From Campylobacter showae (GTDB taxonomy: Bacteria; Campylobacterota; Campylobacteria; Campylobacterales; Campylobacteraceae), in contig NZ_CP012544.1 of NCBI RefSeq assembly GCF_004803815.1, forward strand, positions 1,178,001 through 1,242,000: a DNA stretch of 64,000 bases, written 5' to 3'. Position 1 is the stretch's first letter, and every line of letters starts with the position of its first letter. Below the pieces are notes generated by a model. The model saw nothing but the letters and a program-made list of their open reading frames with translations. It did no database searches and had not been told where the DNA came from. Shown here in pieces: positions 1 through 9,335 of this stretch. Made by a program: the position numbers and the translations under genes.

Positions 1-125
1 AGGACTCAACAAACAAGAGCATAGACGTCATTATCGGCCGCATCAGAGGCAAGCTAGGCGACGACCCCAAAGAGCCAAAATACATCCACGCCATCCGCGG
101 CATCGGCTATAAGCTCATGCAGTAA
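1..125 (+). CDS. OmpR-family response regulator, C-terminal end (partial)
   Basis: Only the last 40 residues are in the window, read in the frame that starts at base 3 and ends with TAA at 123-125. They form the end of a winged-helix DNA-binding domain: the recognition helix and wing are visible as [17 protein letters not shown] and then IRGIGYKL, the classic end of OmpR/PhoB proteins. The gene sits 20 bases upstream of a histidine kinase on the same strand, so the two form a two-component pair. The kinase type suggests the ArsR (acid/metabolite-responsive) regulator, but the receiver domain is outside the window and this is inference. Confidence 0.9.
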   Translation, partial: DSTNKSIDVIIGRIRGKLGDDPKEPKYIHAIRGIGYKLMQ

Positions 126-145
126 ATTTAACATAAAGCCCGCAA

Positions 146-1384
146 ATGAAACGCTCATCGGTTTTTTACACTATCACTTTTATCTTCGCGCTTGCGCTTA
201 CGAGCATCTTTCTCGCGTTTTTGTGGCTGATGGACTACGACAAGCAAAACTACGCGCGCGAGCTAAACGCCAAGTACTCCACGATCGCTAGAAACCAGCT
301 CTTTTTGATGAGCGGTATCATAAACGAAAAAGAGTACGAGCGTCAAACGGGCGACTTTAAGATACCTGAGATCACAAACGAACAGCAAAAAGAAGAGATC
401 CTAGCAAACGCAACCGTGCTTGAGGAGATATCCGCAGACATCGGTTCTAGCGCCATCATGATCTATCAAAATCACCACTATCTAAAAGTCCAGCACGTAG
501 ATAAAATCCTGCTTTTAAAGGATAACGACTACCAGCCATACCGCTACGACATCATCAAGATTATCTTTTTGCTAGTCGCAATCATACTTCTTGCCGCTTA
601 CGTTTTTGTTATCAGAAAGCTAAAACCGCTAAGAAAACTAAAGCGCCAGATAGCTAAATTTGCCGCGGGCGAGATCGAAGAAGTGCAAAACGTAAGTAGC
701 GGTAACGACGAAATTTCCGAAGTTGCGGAGGCGTTTTATGACGCAGTGTCCCAGATCAAAAGCTTAAACGCATCGCGCAAGCTGTTTTTAAGAAACATAA
801 TGCACGAACTAAAAACCCCGATCACCAAAGGTCGCCTAGCTGCCGAAATGATCGAAAAAAGCAAAAACCAGGAGCGGCTAGTATCTGTGTTTATAAAACT
901 CGAAAATCTCATAAACGAATTTGCCGCCGTCGAGCAAGTCACGTCAAACATCGCACTAAATAACACTAAAATTTGCCGTATCGACGACGTCATCGACGAG
1001 GCTCTGGATATCGCGATGGTAGATCCGGGGCAAGTCACGATCAGCAAGCTAGAGGACGTGAACCTAAATGCGGACTTTAAACTGCTAGCTATCGCCGCAA
1101 AAAATATGATCGATAACGCTCTAAAATACTCTCCAAACAAGCACGTAAATATAACTATCACGCGCGAGTCGATCAAATTTATCAACGAAGGCGAGCGGCT
1201 GTCAAAGGAACTGTGCCACTACGTCGAGCCTTTTACCAAGGGCGAAAGCGCGCAAAAGAGCTTTGGTCTGGGGCTCTACATCGTCGAAAATATAATCAAA
1301 GCCCATAAGCTAACTCTAAGCTACGAGTACAAAAACGGGCTAAACGTGTTTAGCTTTGAAAATCTGCAAAATATTGCGGCGTAG
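146..1384 (+). CDS. ArsS-family sensor histidine kinase
   Basis: This is an inner-membrane sensor kinase of 412 residues. It has a first membrane helix at about residues 8-28, a periplasmic sensor region of about 100 residues, a second helix at about 137-156, a HAMP-like linker, and a dimerisation helix with the phospho-accepting histidine in MHELKTPITKG (H220). The ATPase domain shows an N box (NMIDNALKYS, about 316) and a G box (FGLGLYIV, about 374). The HELKTPITKG signature is typical of the epsilonproteobacterial ArsS kinases. It should autophosphorylate and pass the phosphate to the response regulator just upstream. The signal it senses cannot be read from the sequence. Confidence 0.85.
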   Translation: MKRSSVFYTITFIFALALTSIFLAFLWLMDYDKQNYARELNAKYSTIARNQLFLMSGIINEKEYERQTGDFKIPEITNEQQKEEILANATVLEEISADIGSSAIMIYQNHHYLKVQHVDKILLLKDNDYQPYRYDIIKIIFLLVAIILLAAYVFVIRKLKPLRKLKRQIAKFAAGEIEEVQNVSSGNDEISEVAEAFYDAVSQIKSLNASRKLFLRNIMHELKTPITKGRLAAEMIEKSKNQERLVSVFIKLENLINEFAAVEQVTSNIALNNTKICRIDDVIDEALDIAMVDPGQVTISKLEDVNLNADFKLLAIAAKNMIDNALKYSPNKHVNITITRESIKFINEGERLSKELCHYVEPFTKGESAQKSFGLGLYIVENIIKAHKLTLSYEYKNGLNVFSFENLQNIAA

Positions 1385-1554
1385 GCGTGAATTTGAGCGT
1401 TTTGTCGAGTTTGCGACACACAGAGAAAATTTAAGAGCCGTATTTGCTTAAATTTTAAAATTCGGCGTATCGTTTGTGGCCAACTAAACGCCAAATTTTG
1501 AGCTACAAATTTGGCGCTCGTTTCAAATTTATAGTCAAATTTAGTGAACGCTCG

Positions 1555-2239
1555 CTACTCATAATAAAAAGACTTTACAGGCACGAAATTTAGCCCGGCC
1601 TCTTTGCACAGCGCGTAAAAATCAACCTCGCCGCCGCTAGATTTAAACTCAAAATAACATTCGTAAAGCTTTACTAAGTTTTCAAATTCTAAATTTAACC
1701 GCTCGCTTATCTCGTGTTTTTCTCTTGAGTCTCGAGCTTCGCTGGTTAGTTGCTCATAGTATGTGCGCTCTATCAGGCAGCCATCTGGAAAGTGGTGTGC
1801 GCCCCAGTCTAGCGCATCTAATAGCGTACAAAAGTATAACTCCACGGTTCGTGCGTCGCAATGCTCATGGCGGTATGCGTGGCGCAAAAGCTCATCCCTA
1901 TCAAGCTCCCGCAAGCCGCGCGTGCAGATCTGGTACGCCCAGCGCAGATGCGGCATCTCACCTGTGTCGCAGCGCCCTTTTAGATACTCGCCGACTAGCT
2001 CGCCTAGCCGAAACGGCAGCTCGCCGTTGCCGCGGTTTTTTAGATTTTTGAGCTCGCTTTGGTCTTAGTCTAAAATTTCGCGGCAAAGTTCGCCTAGAGC
2101 ATGGTCCTGCTGCGTCTGGCTAAATTCGCTTTTAAATTTACTTACAGTGCCCTTTAGATGCTCGTTTGCCCACTTTTTTAAGCCCACATCGTATAGTTTT
2201 AGATACTCGTAGAGCTCAAATTTTAGCCAGCCAAAACAT
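1555..2239 (-). pseudogene. Broken gene of unknown function, in-frame stop plus 5' frameshift
   Basis: One reading frame is coding-like from about 2247 down to the stop at 1555 (it ends FVPVKSFYYE) but is interrupted by TAA at 2065-2067, between LGELCREILD and DQSELKNLKN. A likely original start is the ATG at 2237-2239, preceded by AAGGAAC, but that frame runs into TGA after seven codons; a one-base shift between about 2226 and 2239 would join it to the long frame. The repaired product would be about 228 residues, soluble and acidic. From the ATG at 1956 a 133-residue product could still be made. No family is recognised. It follows two small genes on the same strand and may once have been their third cistron. 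Confidence 0.6.
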
Positions 2240-2261
2240 TTAGTTCCTTACCAGCGTAAAT

Positions 2262-2474
2262 TTAACGCGCAAAAACGACAACCTCGCCGCGCTCAAACGC
2301 GATCTGCCGTCCCGCTAGATACAGCTCAAAATAGGGCTTTAAAAAGTCCTCTTGTGGCCTTTGCGCGTAGTTTGGATACTGCAAATACGCCGACAGAAGG
2401 TAGTCGCAGTCGATCGAATAGTACGCCTCGCTGAGCACCCATAGCTTCACATCAAGCTTAGGCGAATCTATCAT
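2262..2474 (-). CDS. Small hypothetical protein
   Basis: A 70-residue protein whose ATG overlaps the stop of the preceding gene (ATGA at 2471-2474), so the two are translationally coupled. It is rich in Tyr and acidic residues (YYSIDCDYLLSAYLQYPNYAQ) and has no signal peptide or membrane helix. I do not recognise the family. A stop codon and then the broken gene follow within about 25 bases, so this may itself be a piece of a larger decayed gene, although its coupling to the upstream cistron argues that it is expressed. Confidence 0.5.
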   Translation of the reverse strand: MIDSPKLDVKLWVLSEAYYSIDCDYLLSAYLQYPNYAQRPQEDFLKPYFELYLAGRQIAFERGEVVVFAR

Positions 2475-2941
2475 CCACTCGCCCCGTAAACGGCGTCCGC
2501 AAGCCCACCTTCGTGATCTGCGAGATCAGAGCTCTCCTGCACGCGCACGGATTTTATTTCGTTAAGCATTTTTAAAAACTCGTCATCACCGAGAAACTCG
2601 GCAAAAATTTTTAAATTTCGAACGTGCGCTAAAGCTAGGCTCTTAAGTCCTTCGTCATCAAATTTCGGATCCTGCGGCGGGCAAAAATACCCCGGCGCCA
2701 CGTCCTGATCGAACGCCTCTCGCGTTTGCTGCGCCGCGACTGAGTAGATCGGCATTATGCGCGCTTGCAGCTCGGTGCCGTTTTGCAGCGGCGCAAACAC
2801 CGTTTCTATACCGATGCCATCGGGCATAAAGCACTGAAAAAGTCCGTAAAACTTATCCTGCAGATCTATCTCTTTGCAATCTAAATCAAGATCCAGCCCT
2901 GCAGCCTCGTCAATGCGGCGCGCGTACTCGAAAATCGTCAT
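2471..2941 (-). CDS. Hypothetical protein
   Basis: A 156-residue soluble acidic protein beginning MTIFEYARRIDEAAGLD. The ATG at 2941 is chosen over the TTG four codons upstream because GGGGAG lies 4-5 bases before it. There is no signal peptide, no membrane segment and no recognised domain; the central part (DGIGIETVFAPLQNGTELQARIMPIY) looks like beta strands. It is the first gene of a small minus-strand group with the 70-residue protein and the broken gene downstream. Immunity-type or accessory proteins often look like this, but the sequence does not prove it. Confidence 0.6.
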   Translation of the reverse strand: MTIFEYARRIDEAAGLDLDLDCKEIDLQDKFYGLFQCFMPDGIGIETVFAPLQNGTELQARIMPIYSVAAQQTREAFDQDVAPGYFCPPQDPKFDDEGLKSLALAHVRNLKIFAEFLGDDEFLKMLNEIKSVRVQESSDLADHEGGLADAVYGASG

Positions 2942-3083
2942 TTTTCTCCCCAAATTTGGATTAAATTTGAGGCATTATGCCCTAAATAGCTTCAAAAGGT
3001 GGAAAAAGATTTTTTAAAATTCAGTTTTTAAATTTGCTGGTATTAAGTTTTTATTGCCTTAAATTTAACAATCCATAATAAAA

Positions 3084-3881
3084 TCATACAATATGCGTTA
3101 AGGTTAAAATCTCAAATTTAACCTTACCAAACCTATCTTCTAGCTCGTTATTTGCCAAAACCGAAACTACGAATTTATCGTTTTTAAAGATATAGTATTT
3201 CTTAAATTTAAATGCGCTCAGCACGAAAAACATCGCCGTAAACGCAAGCTTTAGCGCAAAAAACTATCGGAAAAGCTAGAGCGTTTTCATACTTTTCATT
3301 AAAATTTTTACCGCCTGATACATAGTCTTTTGCCTCGCCTTCGATAGGGTAAAAACCATAGCCGATTTGTAAATCATCATTAAACTCAAGCCGAATTTGA
3401 TCCGCCTGAGCTTTAAAAAATTTAGAATCTAACCCGTAAGAGTCGTGGAGTAAATAGTCGCCGTATATCCTCGTGTAAATCTTTTTTCTGTTTTCAAAAA
3501 CAGCACCGCAGAAAAATACGCACTCCCGAGCATCCCGATAATACCGGTAGCCAAAGCCGCTTTTCTGATATGTTCGTCAAAAGAGTCGGGTTTTGGCTCA
3601 AGGTTGTTGCAAATCAAAAACAAAGATAGCACGACAAAAACAGTCGTAGTTATAAAAGCGATTTTGATTTTATAGTCATTTTTGACGACAATCGGCTTTT
3701 TGTCGTAATTTCTAATGGTATTCCTTTTGAGAACATTTCGCACTTTTTCTCGCTCTAAATTTTCACTTTTATGCATTTTTGCTTTTACTATCTTTTCAAA
3801 GAAGACTACGCATATCGAAGTTAAAATCAAGACAAAAACAGCATAAATACCGAAATAAATGATGCCTTCTATAAAGCGCAT
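3084..3881 (-). pseudogene. Frameshifted membrane protein of unknown function
   Basis: The gene starts at ATG 3881 (AAAGGAG eight bases before it). It codes for two N-terminal membrane helices, a basic stretch with RNYDKKPIVVKNDY, and further helices. The first frame stops at 3429, but coding continues in a second frame from about 3490 (TRIYGDYLLHDSYGLDSKFF) and then in a third from about 3255 (LKLAFTAMFFVLSAFKFKKY) to TGA at 3084-3086. Both shifts fall at six-base A runs on the coding strand (about 3481-3487 and 3251-3256). Repaired, the protein would be about 265 residues. The RNYDKKP motif resembles RDYDKEP in the gene at 33679-34482, so the two may be paralogues. Confidence 0.65.
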
Positions 3882-3985
3882 TTGGACACTCCTTTTTAAT
3901 TGACCGTGTTTATTTTCAATTAAATCGTCCGCAACTCTATCTAAAATCAACTCCCGCCGCTAAGCAATCGGTTAAAGTCCTAATT

Positions 3986-5182
3986 TTATTCATTCCTAAG
4001 CGTCTCAAGCACGTTTATCTGCGCGGCTTTTTTAGCCGGATAAAACGACGAAAACGCCACGATGACGACTGCTCCGACCAAGATCATGGCAAGATCAAGT
4101 AAGGATAGCTCCATAGGAAGCTTTGCGCTGCCGTAGACGTCAGCCGGCAAATTTACGATATCAAAGCTACCGAGCAACCACACGCCAAAGAGCCCGAGCA
4201 AGAGCCCAAACACTATCCCGCCTCCGCCTATCGTGGCCCCGAGAGCAAAAAAGCTCTTTTTTATCTCAGCTTTGCTAGCACCCAGCGAGAGTAGTAGCGC
4301 GATCTCTTGGCGGCGGTTCATGACGGTCATGAGTAGCGAGCTTACGATATTTAGCGAGGCAACCAGGATGATGAGCATCAAAACGATGAAAAGCGCGCGC
4401 TTTTCGAGCGCCAAGGCGGAGAAAAAGTTGCCATTTTGTTGCCACCAGCCGATAGCTTTTTGCCCTAGACGTAGCTCGCGCGAGATCTTTTCGATGTCGG
4501 CGAACGGATCGTTTGAAAACACGTGTATACCGTCAAATTTACCCTCGTCGTACTCGAGTATCTTGCGCAGCGCCTCCACGCTCGTGTATAGATAGCTTTT
4601 ATCGTAGGCGACAAGCCCCGAGCTAAACGAGCTCACGACGTCAAAGCGCTTCATTTTTGGCGTTAGCGCAAAGCCGCTCGGGTCGTTTTTAGTAAAAATG
4701 AGCGTGAGTTTGTCGTTTTCGTTTATCATAATTTCGTTTTTGACGCCTTGCCCTACGAGCAGGCTGTATCCGTCTAGCTCGCGGTCCTCAAGGCCTGCCG
4801 CCACGACCGAGTTTATCTGCTTTTCGTCGGCTGAATTTACGCCAAAAAGCAGTCCGCCCTCAAAGCTATTTGCCCCCTTTATGATAACTTGACTCATGAT
4901 ATATGGGCTAAATTTGAGATTCGGAAACTTCTGCTTGAGCTCGCTAACGTCGCTCTCGTCGATATTGCCGCGTATGGCGGAGAGGATCGTGATCGGGTAG
5001 TTCATGGTAAAAAGTTTGCGCTCAAACTCCTTATCAAAGCCGTTCATGATCGCCATCGCGACGATGAGCACCATGAGTCCGACGCCCACACCTAGAAACG
5101 CCAAAAGTGCCGAAAGCATGATAAAGGGCTGGGTTTTGTCAAACCGTAGATATTTGAAAAGCAGATATTTGGTTAGGTTCAT
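3986..5182 (-). CDS. LolC/LolE-family lipoprotein-releasing ABC transporter permease
   Basis: A 398-residue inner-membrane protein with the MacB/LolE architecture: a first helix at about 20-45 (SALLAFLGVGVGLMVLIVAMAIMNGF), a periplasmic domain of about 220 residues, and three C-terminal helices forming the FtsX domain (about 270-385). ALLLSLGASKAEIKKSF is the conserved loop of this family. In Campylobacter a single LolC/E-type permease is thought to work with LolD to release lipoproteins to LolA, whose gene lies 3 kb away. The gene order with secA and lolA matches Cj0941c-Cj0943 of C. jejuni. It lies downstream of secA on the same strand after a 230-base gap, so it may be cotranscribed. Confidence 0.85.
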   Translation of the reverse strand: MNLTKYLLFKYLRFDKTQPFIMLSALLAFLGVGVGLMVLIVAMAIMNGFDKEFERKLFTMNYPITILSAIRGNIDESDVSELKQKFPNLKFSPYIMSQVIIKGANSFEGGLLFGVNSADEKQINSVVAAGLEDRELDGYSLLVGQGVKNEIMINENDKLTLIFTKNDPSGFALTPKMKRFDVVSSFSSGLVAYDKSYLYTSVEALRKILEYDEGKFDGIHVFSNDPFADIEKISRELRLGQKAIGWWQQNGNFFSALALEKRALFIVLMLIILVASLNIVSSLLMTVMNRRQEIALLLSLGASKAEIKKSFFALGATIGGGGIVFGLLLGLFGVWLLGSFDIVNLPADVYGSAKLPMELSLLDLAMILVGAVVIVAFSSFYPAKKAAQINVLETLRNE

Positions 5183-5348
5183 TTGATTTTCCGTTGTTTA
5201 AATTTGGGCTTTGGCTTGCTCGCTACTTTTGCGTCGCTTGATCTTATTTAAATTTGTGTCAAGTGCGTTAAATTTGTCCATCCGTGTAAATTTGACGTCA
5301 AATTTTTAAACCGCTTGCAAAAGCTAGGTGTTAAATTTACGACTTCGC

Positions 5349-5368
5349 GCCGCTATAAAAACGGCGGC
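5349..5368 (-). terminator. Possible weak terminator after secA
   Basis: On the minus strand GCCGC and GCGGC pair around a T-rich loop about 45 bases beyond the secA stop. The stem is only five base pairs and no clean U run follows, so readthrough to the permease gene is likely. Confidence 0.3.
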
Positions 5369-5413
5369 TAACTTAAATACAAAATTTAGCAAGTCGCCGC
5401 CAAAACGCCAAAG

Positions 5414-7999
5414 CTAAATTTTATCCCAATCCTCCGCAAAAGCTCCTTTTTTAGGGCCGCTCTTGCCGTGGCAGTCTTTGTACTTTTTGCCGCTTCCGCA
5501 CGGGCACGGGTCGTTTCGCGATACTTTTTTACCGGGCTTTTCTTCGCCATCGGATGCGCGGGTAGTCTCGCTATCTTGCGCTTCTTGCGGCGCAGACTCA
5601 CTAGGCTCGGAGAAGCTTAGGCGCACGGCCGTTAGTATCTTGATACTCTCAAATTTGATGCGGCTAACGAGCTCCATAAAGAGGTTAAAGCTCTCTTTTT
5701 TATACTCGGTGAGCGGATCTTTTTGGTTGTAGCCACGCAGTCCGATGCCGGTTTTTAGGATGTCCATCTGATATAGATGCTCGCGCCACGCGGTATCTAA
5801 TACCTGCAGGCAAAGCACCTTTTCTAGGTATCTGCGCTGACCCTCGCCTATGACGCCCATTTTTTCTTCGTAGTCGGCTTCAAATTTAGCCGTTATCTTC
5901 TCGGCAAGCTCGGCGTAGTCGAGATCTTTTAGCTCATCTGGCTGCATAAACGCGCCATTTGAGATTATCACGGAGCTTAGTTTTTCGAGGTTATATTCGC
6001 TCTTTGGCTCGCCTGCGTAAATTTCAGCTTGAGCTAGTAGGTGCTCGACAAATTCGGCGCGATTTTGCTTAATCTTTTCGCCGACTTCAAAATTTGGATC
6101 AAGTAGCTCGTTTCTAAATTTATATACCGTTTTTCGCTGCTCGTTTGCGACGTCGTCGTACTCGAGGATATGTTTTCGCGCTTCAAAGTGAAGGCTCTCG
6201 ACCTTTTTTTGCGCGTTTTCGACGGCTCTTGTGACCATTTTTGAGTCGATGCTTTCGCCCTCTTCGATACCAAGGCGCGTCATTATCGCTTTTATGCGGT
6301 CGCTACCGAATATCCGAAGTAAGTTATCCTCAAGACTTAGGTAAAAGCGGCTCACTCCCGGATCGCCCTGACGTCCAGAGCGGCCTCGCAGCTGGTTGTC
6401 GATACGGCGGCTTTCGTGCCTTTCAGTACCGATGATGTATAGGCCGCCTAGGTTTCGGACCTCGTCGTCGATACGGATATCTACGCCGCGTCCGGCCATA
6501 TTCGTCGCGATCGTAACCGCGCCGCGAGCGCCGGCCTGAGCGATGATCTCGGCCTCTTTTTCGTGGTTTTTGGCGTTTAGCACGGAGTGCGGGATTTTCT
6601 CTTTTACAAGCAGGTTATGCAGTTTTTCGCTCTTTTCGATCGAGGCGGTACCCACAAGTACGGGCTGACCGCGGTCGTGAGCCTTTTTGATCTCGTCGAT
6701 CACGGCTTTAAATTTCTCGTTTTCTGTTTTGTAGATGAGATCGTTGTTGTCTTTTCTGATAACAGGCACATTTGTCGGGATCGATACGACGTCAAGCTTG
6801 TAAATTTGCGAAAACTCAGTCGCCTCCGTCTGCGCCGTACCCGTCATGCCCGATAATTTCTTGTAAAGCCTAAAGTAGTTTTGAAATGTAATATCTGCTA
6901 GCGTTTGGCTCTCTTCTTGGATCTTTACGCCCTCTTTAGCCTCGAGCGCTTGGTGCAAGCCCTCGCTAAATCTTCGACCTTCGCTCAGACGCCCAGTAAA
7001 TTCGTCGACGATGACGACTTGTCCGTCGCGAACGACGTAGTGTACGTCCTTTTCAAAGAGATTGTGTGCTTTTAGAGCTTGGTCTAGGTGATGGCTCAAA
7101 ATCGCGTTTTCCATGTCGTAGAGATTTGCTACGCCAAAGAGCTTTTCGGCTTTTGAGATGCCTTCTTCGGTGATCGCTATCGTGCGGTTTTTTTCATCTA
7201 CGGTAAAGTCGTCCGTTGCCTTTTCTTGCGGAGTCGCAGGCGGTTCGCCTCGCTTCATCTGGCGCGCGACCTCGTTTGCTTTGATGTAGCCGTCTAGCGT
7301 GCGGTTTGTAGGACCTGAGATGATGAGCGGAGTCCTGGCCTCGTCGATGAGGATACTATCGACCTCGTCCACGATGACGAAGTTATGCTCTCTTTGCACC
7401 TTATCTTTGAAATCCATTTTCATATTGTCGCGCAGGTAGTCAAAGCCGAATTCGTTATTCGTGCCATACGTGATGTCGCTGTCGTATGCGGCTTTGCGCG
7501 CTGCGTCGTCGTATTCGCCGCCTAGTATCACGCCGACGCTAAGACCTAGAAATTTATAAATTTCGCCCATTTGCGTCGCGTCGCGTTTGGCGAGGTAGTC
7601 GTTTACGGTCACGACGTGCACGCCCTTGCCGCTCATCGCGTTTAGCACGACGGGCAAGCTTGCCACGAGGGTTTTACCTTCGCCCGTTTTCATCTCGGCG
7701 ATCTTGCCGTCGTTTAGCACCATGCCGCCGATTAGCTGAACGTCGAAATGGCGCATATTTAGCGTCCTTTTACCCACCTCGCGCACGATGGCAAATACAT
7801 CGTCCAGCAGCTCGTCCTGGCTCTTTTCGCCGTTTTGCACCTGCGATTTAAATTCGTTAAATTTTGCCTTTAGCTCATCGTCGCTCATCGCTTGATATTT
7901 GCTCTCGAGCGAGTTTATGTAGGCCACGCGCTTGAAATATTTTTTTACTTCCCTGTCATTTTTCGTACCGAATATCTTTTGCATAAACGCCGTTATCAT
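5414..7999 (-). CDS. secA: Preprotein translocase ATPase SecA
   Basis: The motor of the Sec pathway, 861 residues, which couples ATP hydrolysis to pushing preproteins through SecYEG. Visible are the first nucleotide-binding motif ([14 protein letters not shown], about 101-114), the DEAD-type box [17 protein letters not shown] (about 207), the helicase motif [15 protein letters not shown], and a C-terminal zinc knuckle ([14 protein letters not shown]) that binds SecB or the ribosome. Length and ends are normal. It is divergent from lolA, with 89 bases between the starts, as in C. jejuni (Cj0942c-Cj0943). Confidence 0.98.
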   Translation of the reverse strand: MITAFMQKIFGTKNDREVKKYFKRVAYINSLESKYQAMSDDELKAKFNEFKSQVQNGEKSQDELLDDVFAIVREVGKRTLNMRHFDVQLIGGMVLNDGKIAEMKTGEGKTLVASLPVVLNAMSGKGVHVVTVNDYLAKRDATQMGEIYKFLGLSVGVILGGEYDDAARKAAYDSDITYGTNNEFGFDYLRDNMKMDFKDKVQREHNFVIVDEVDSILIDEARTPLIISGPTNRTLDGYIKANEVARQMKRGEPPATPQEKATDDFTVDEKNRTIAITEEGISKAEKLFGVANLYDMENAILSHHLDQALKAHNLFEKDVHYVVRDGQVVIVDEFTGRLSEGRRFSEGLHQALEAKEGVKIQEESQTLADITFQNYFRLYKKLSGMTGTAQTEATEFSQIYKLDVVSIPTNVPVIRKDNNDLIYKTENEKFKAVIDEIKKAHDRGQPVLVGTASIEKSEKLHNLLVKEKIPHSVLNAKNHEKEAEIIAQAGARGAVTIATNMAGRGVDIRIDDEVRNLGGLYIIGTERHESRRIDNQLRGRSGRQGDPGVSRFYLSLEDNLLRIFGSDRIKAIMTRLGIEEGESIDSKMVTRAVENAQKKVESLHFEARKHILEYDDVANEQRKTVYKFRNELLDPNFEVGEKIKQNRAEFVEHLLAQAEIYAGEPKSEYNLEKLSSVIISNGAFMQPDELKDLDYAELAEKITAKFEADYEEKMGVIGEGQRRYLEKVLCLQVLDTAWREHLYQMDILKTGIGLRGYNQKDPLTEYKKESFNLFMELVSRIKFESIKILTAVRLSFSEPSESAPQEAQDSETTRASDGEEKPGKKVSRNDPCPCGSGKKYKDCHGKSGPKKGAFAEDWDKI

Positions 8000-8088
8000 T
8001 TTTAGCCTTTTTAAATTTTGTTAAAGCTTGGATTTTAACATTTTATTATTTAAACTTAGCTAGAATTTCGCCCGATAAAGGAAAATAT

Positions 8089-8601
8089 ATGAAAAAAATT
8101 TTAGCATTTTTGCTCTTTTGCGCCTCGGCTTTCGGAGTTACGTTAAATTTCGTCACGCTTCAAAGCGACTTCGTACAAACCATCACGAGCGAGAACGAAA
8201 CGGTTGATTATTTTGGTAAATTTTACGCAAAAAGTAACAACCGCGCCTACTGGATCTACGAGCGTCCGACGCCTAAAAAAATCTACTTTGATAAAAACCG
8301 CGTGGTCGTGATCGAGGATGCGCTCGAACAAGCGATCATCTCCAAATTTGAAAAGGCGCCGAATTTGATCGACGTCGTTAGAAACGCGGTTAAGATCACC
8401 GACACTCTCTACAAAGCCAAATACGACGGCGTGGAGTATCTAATAACCGTCAAAAACTACATCCCGACAAGGATCGACTACGAGGATAAACTCGGCAATA
8501 AAATCAAAATCACGCTAAGCAACACGAAAAAGGATTTTAAGATAAGCGATGATTTGCTGACGCCGGTGATACCGTCGTATTATGATGTCATAAACCAATA
8601 A
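8089..8601 (+). CDS. lolA: LolA-like periplasmic lipoprotein carrier
   Basis: A 170-residue protein with an N-terminal signal peptide (MKKILAFLLFCASAFGV) and the LolA pattern of alternating strands: LQSDFVQTI, YFGKFYAKSNNRAYWIYERPTPKKIYFDKN, and a C-terminal segment IPTRIDYEDKLGNKIKITLSN. It should bind lipoproteins released by the LolC/E-type transporter and carry them across the periplasm. It is divergent from secA; AAAGGA lies before the ATG. A structured 3' element follows within ten bases of the stop. Family identity is good on pattern, gene size and conserved neighbourhood. Confidence 0.9.
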   Translation: MKKILAFLLFCASAFGVTLNFVTLQSDFVQTITSENETVDYFGKFYAKSNNRAYWIYERPTPKKIYFDKNRVVVIEDALEQAIISKFEKAPNLIDVVRNAVKITDTLYKAKYDGVEYLITVKNYIPTRIDYEDKLGNKIKITLSNTKKDFKISDDLLTPVIPSYYDVINQ

Positions 8602-8610
8602 ATTTTTAGT

Positions 8611-8638
8611 AAAAGCGGCTTGTCTCGTGAGCGCTTTT
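8611..8638 (+). terminator. Terminator-like hairpin after lolA
   Basis: AAAAGCG (8611-8617) pairs with CGCTTTT (8632-8638), followed by further T, nine bases after the lolA stop. Nearly the same hairpin, inverted, occurs at 34832-34859 next to another stop codon, differing at only three of 28 positions. Confidence 0.6.
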
Positions 8639-8775
8639 TCGAGATTTCGCAAAATTTTCGCTCCGCAGGCTATATGCCTAGCGCACGCTCAATTTTGCTT
8701 CAAAACTCGAAAAATCATCTCACGATACTTCGCCTTATCATTGCTACGTTCAAATTTGAAGCCAAATTTGACTAA
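8611..8775 (+). repeat. Dispersed 3'-proximal structured element, copy 1
   Basis: It starts with the lolA hairpin, continues with a nested stem (CTCCGCAGGC/GCCTAGCG region) and a segment CATCTCACGATACTTCGCC, and ends with CTACGTTCAAATTTGAAG. The end segments match, allowing for orientation, those of copies at 9202-9326, 34706-34859 and 63130-63240. Confidence 0.6.
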
Positions 8776-9201
8776 ATTCTCAAATTTCGACTTCAAATTT
8801 TACCTTTTATATACCTAGACCTGAATCTTGAAAACGTAAATTTGAAAACGCGAGGCGCGAAAGAGTTAAATTTAACCTGCGCCTAGCGCAGCAACTTCTC
8901 ACATGCAGTGGGGTTAGAGAGGGCTTCTGCGTCGCTACGCTAGCAGCTGCAAGCAAGACGGGGGCTGGTCTTGGCAGTTGCGAGGCAAAGCCGAAGCAAA
9001 GGAAGGCGACGCTCCTCTACTTTAGCTTCACTACGTTCGCTACCGTCGCCCTACGGGCTTGAGACCGCTGCACTCGTAGTTGCAAGCAGACCGTAAGTAG
9101 AGCCCCTTTTTCTCCCAAAAAAAGAAAAAACTTAAATTTTAGATAAGCTAAAATTTGGCACCGCCGAGACTCGGGTCTAGGCGCGTAAAATTTACAAATT
9201 T
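8776..9201. other. Intergenic region with an unexplained GC-rich structured block
   Basis: There is no convincing gene on either strand. From about 8870 to 9110 the sequence is GC-richer than other intergenic DNA and full of short internal repeats: GCAGCTGCAAGCAAGAC near 8950, TGGCAGTTGCGAGGCAAAG near 8974 and GTAGTTGCAAGCAGACC near 9077 are variants of one another. CTCTACT (about 9014) and AGTAGAG (about 9095) could pair, followed by CCCCTTTTTCTCCC. This could be a structured RNA or a decayed mobile remnant; I cannot tell which. Confidence 0.4.
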
Positions 9202-9326
9202 GACTTTAAATTTGAACGTAAAATGATAAGGCGAACTGTTTTTTTGTCAGGCGAGGGAGCGGACTAGTCGTCCGTAACCGAAGCCGACTGAGCCGGTAAC
9301 GAAGTATGGCAGAAAAAGACAAGCCG
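9202..9326 (-). repeat. Dispersed 3'-proximal structured element, copy 2
   Basis: It lies ten bases 3' of the minus-strand gene ending at 9336. On the minus strand it begins CGGCTTGTCTTTTTCTG, has a central hairpin with CGGACGACTAGTCCG, and ends CAGTTCGCCTTATCATTTTACG then TTCAAATTTAAAGTC, the same tail as copies 1 and 4. Confidence 0.6.
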
Positions 9327-9335
9327 TTATTAAAT

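Noticed and set aside
5386-5601. 71-codon basic frame overlapping the secA 3' end
   Set aside because: Out-of-frame shadow of the SecA tail; basic bias comes from the reading shift.
8627-8818. 63-codon frame in the lolA 3' region
   Set aside because: Lies wholly inside the structured element and its flank; no ribosome site.
8870-9110. CRISPR-like array
   Set aside because: The repeated words vary, spacing is irregular and there are no cas genes in the window.
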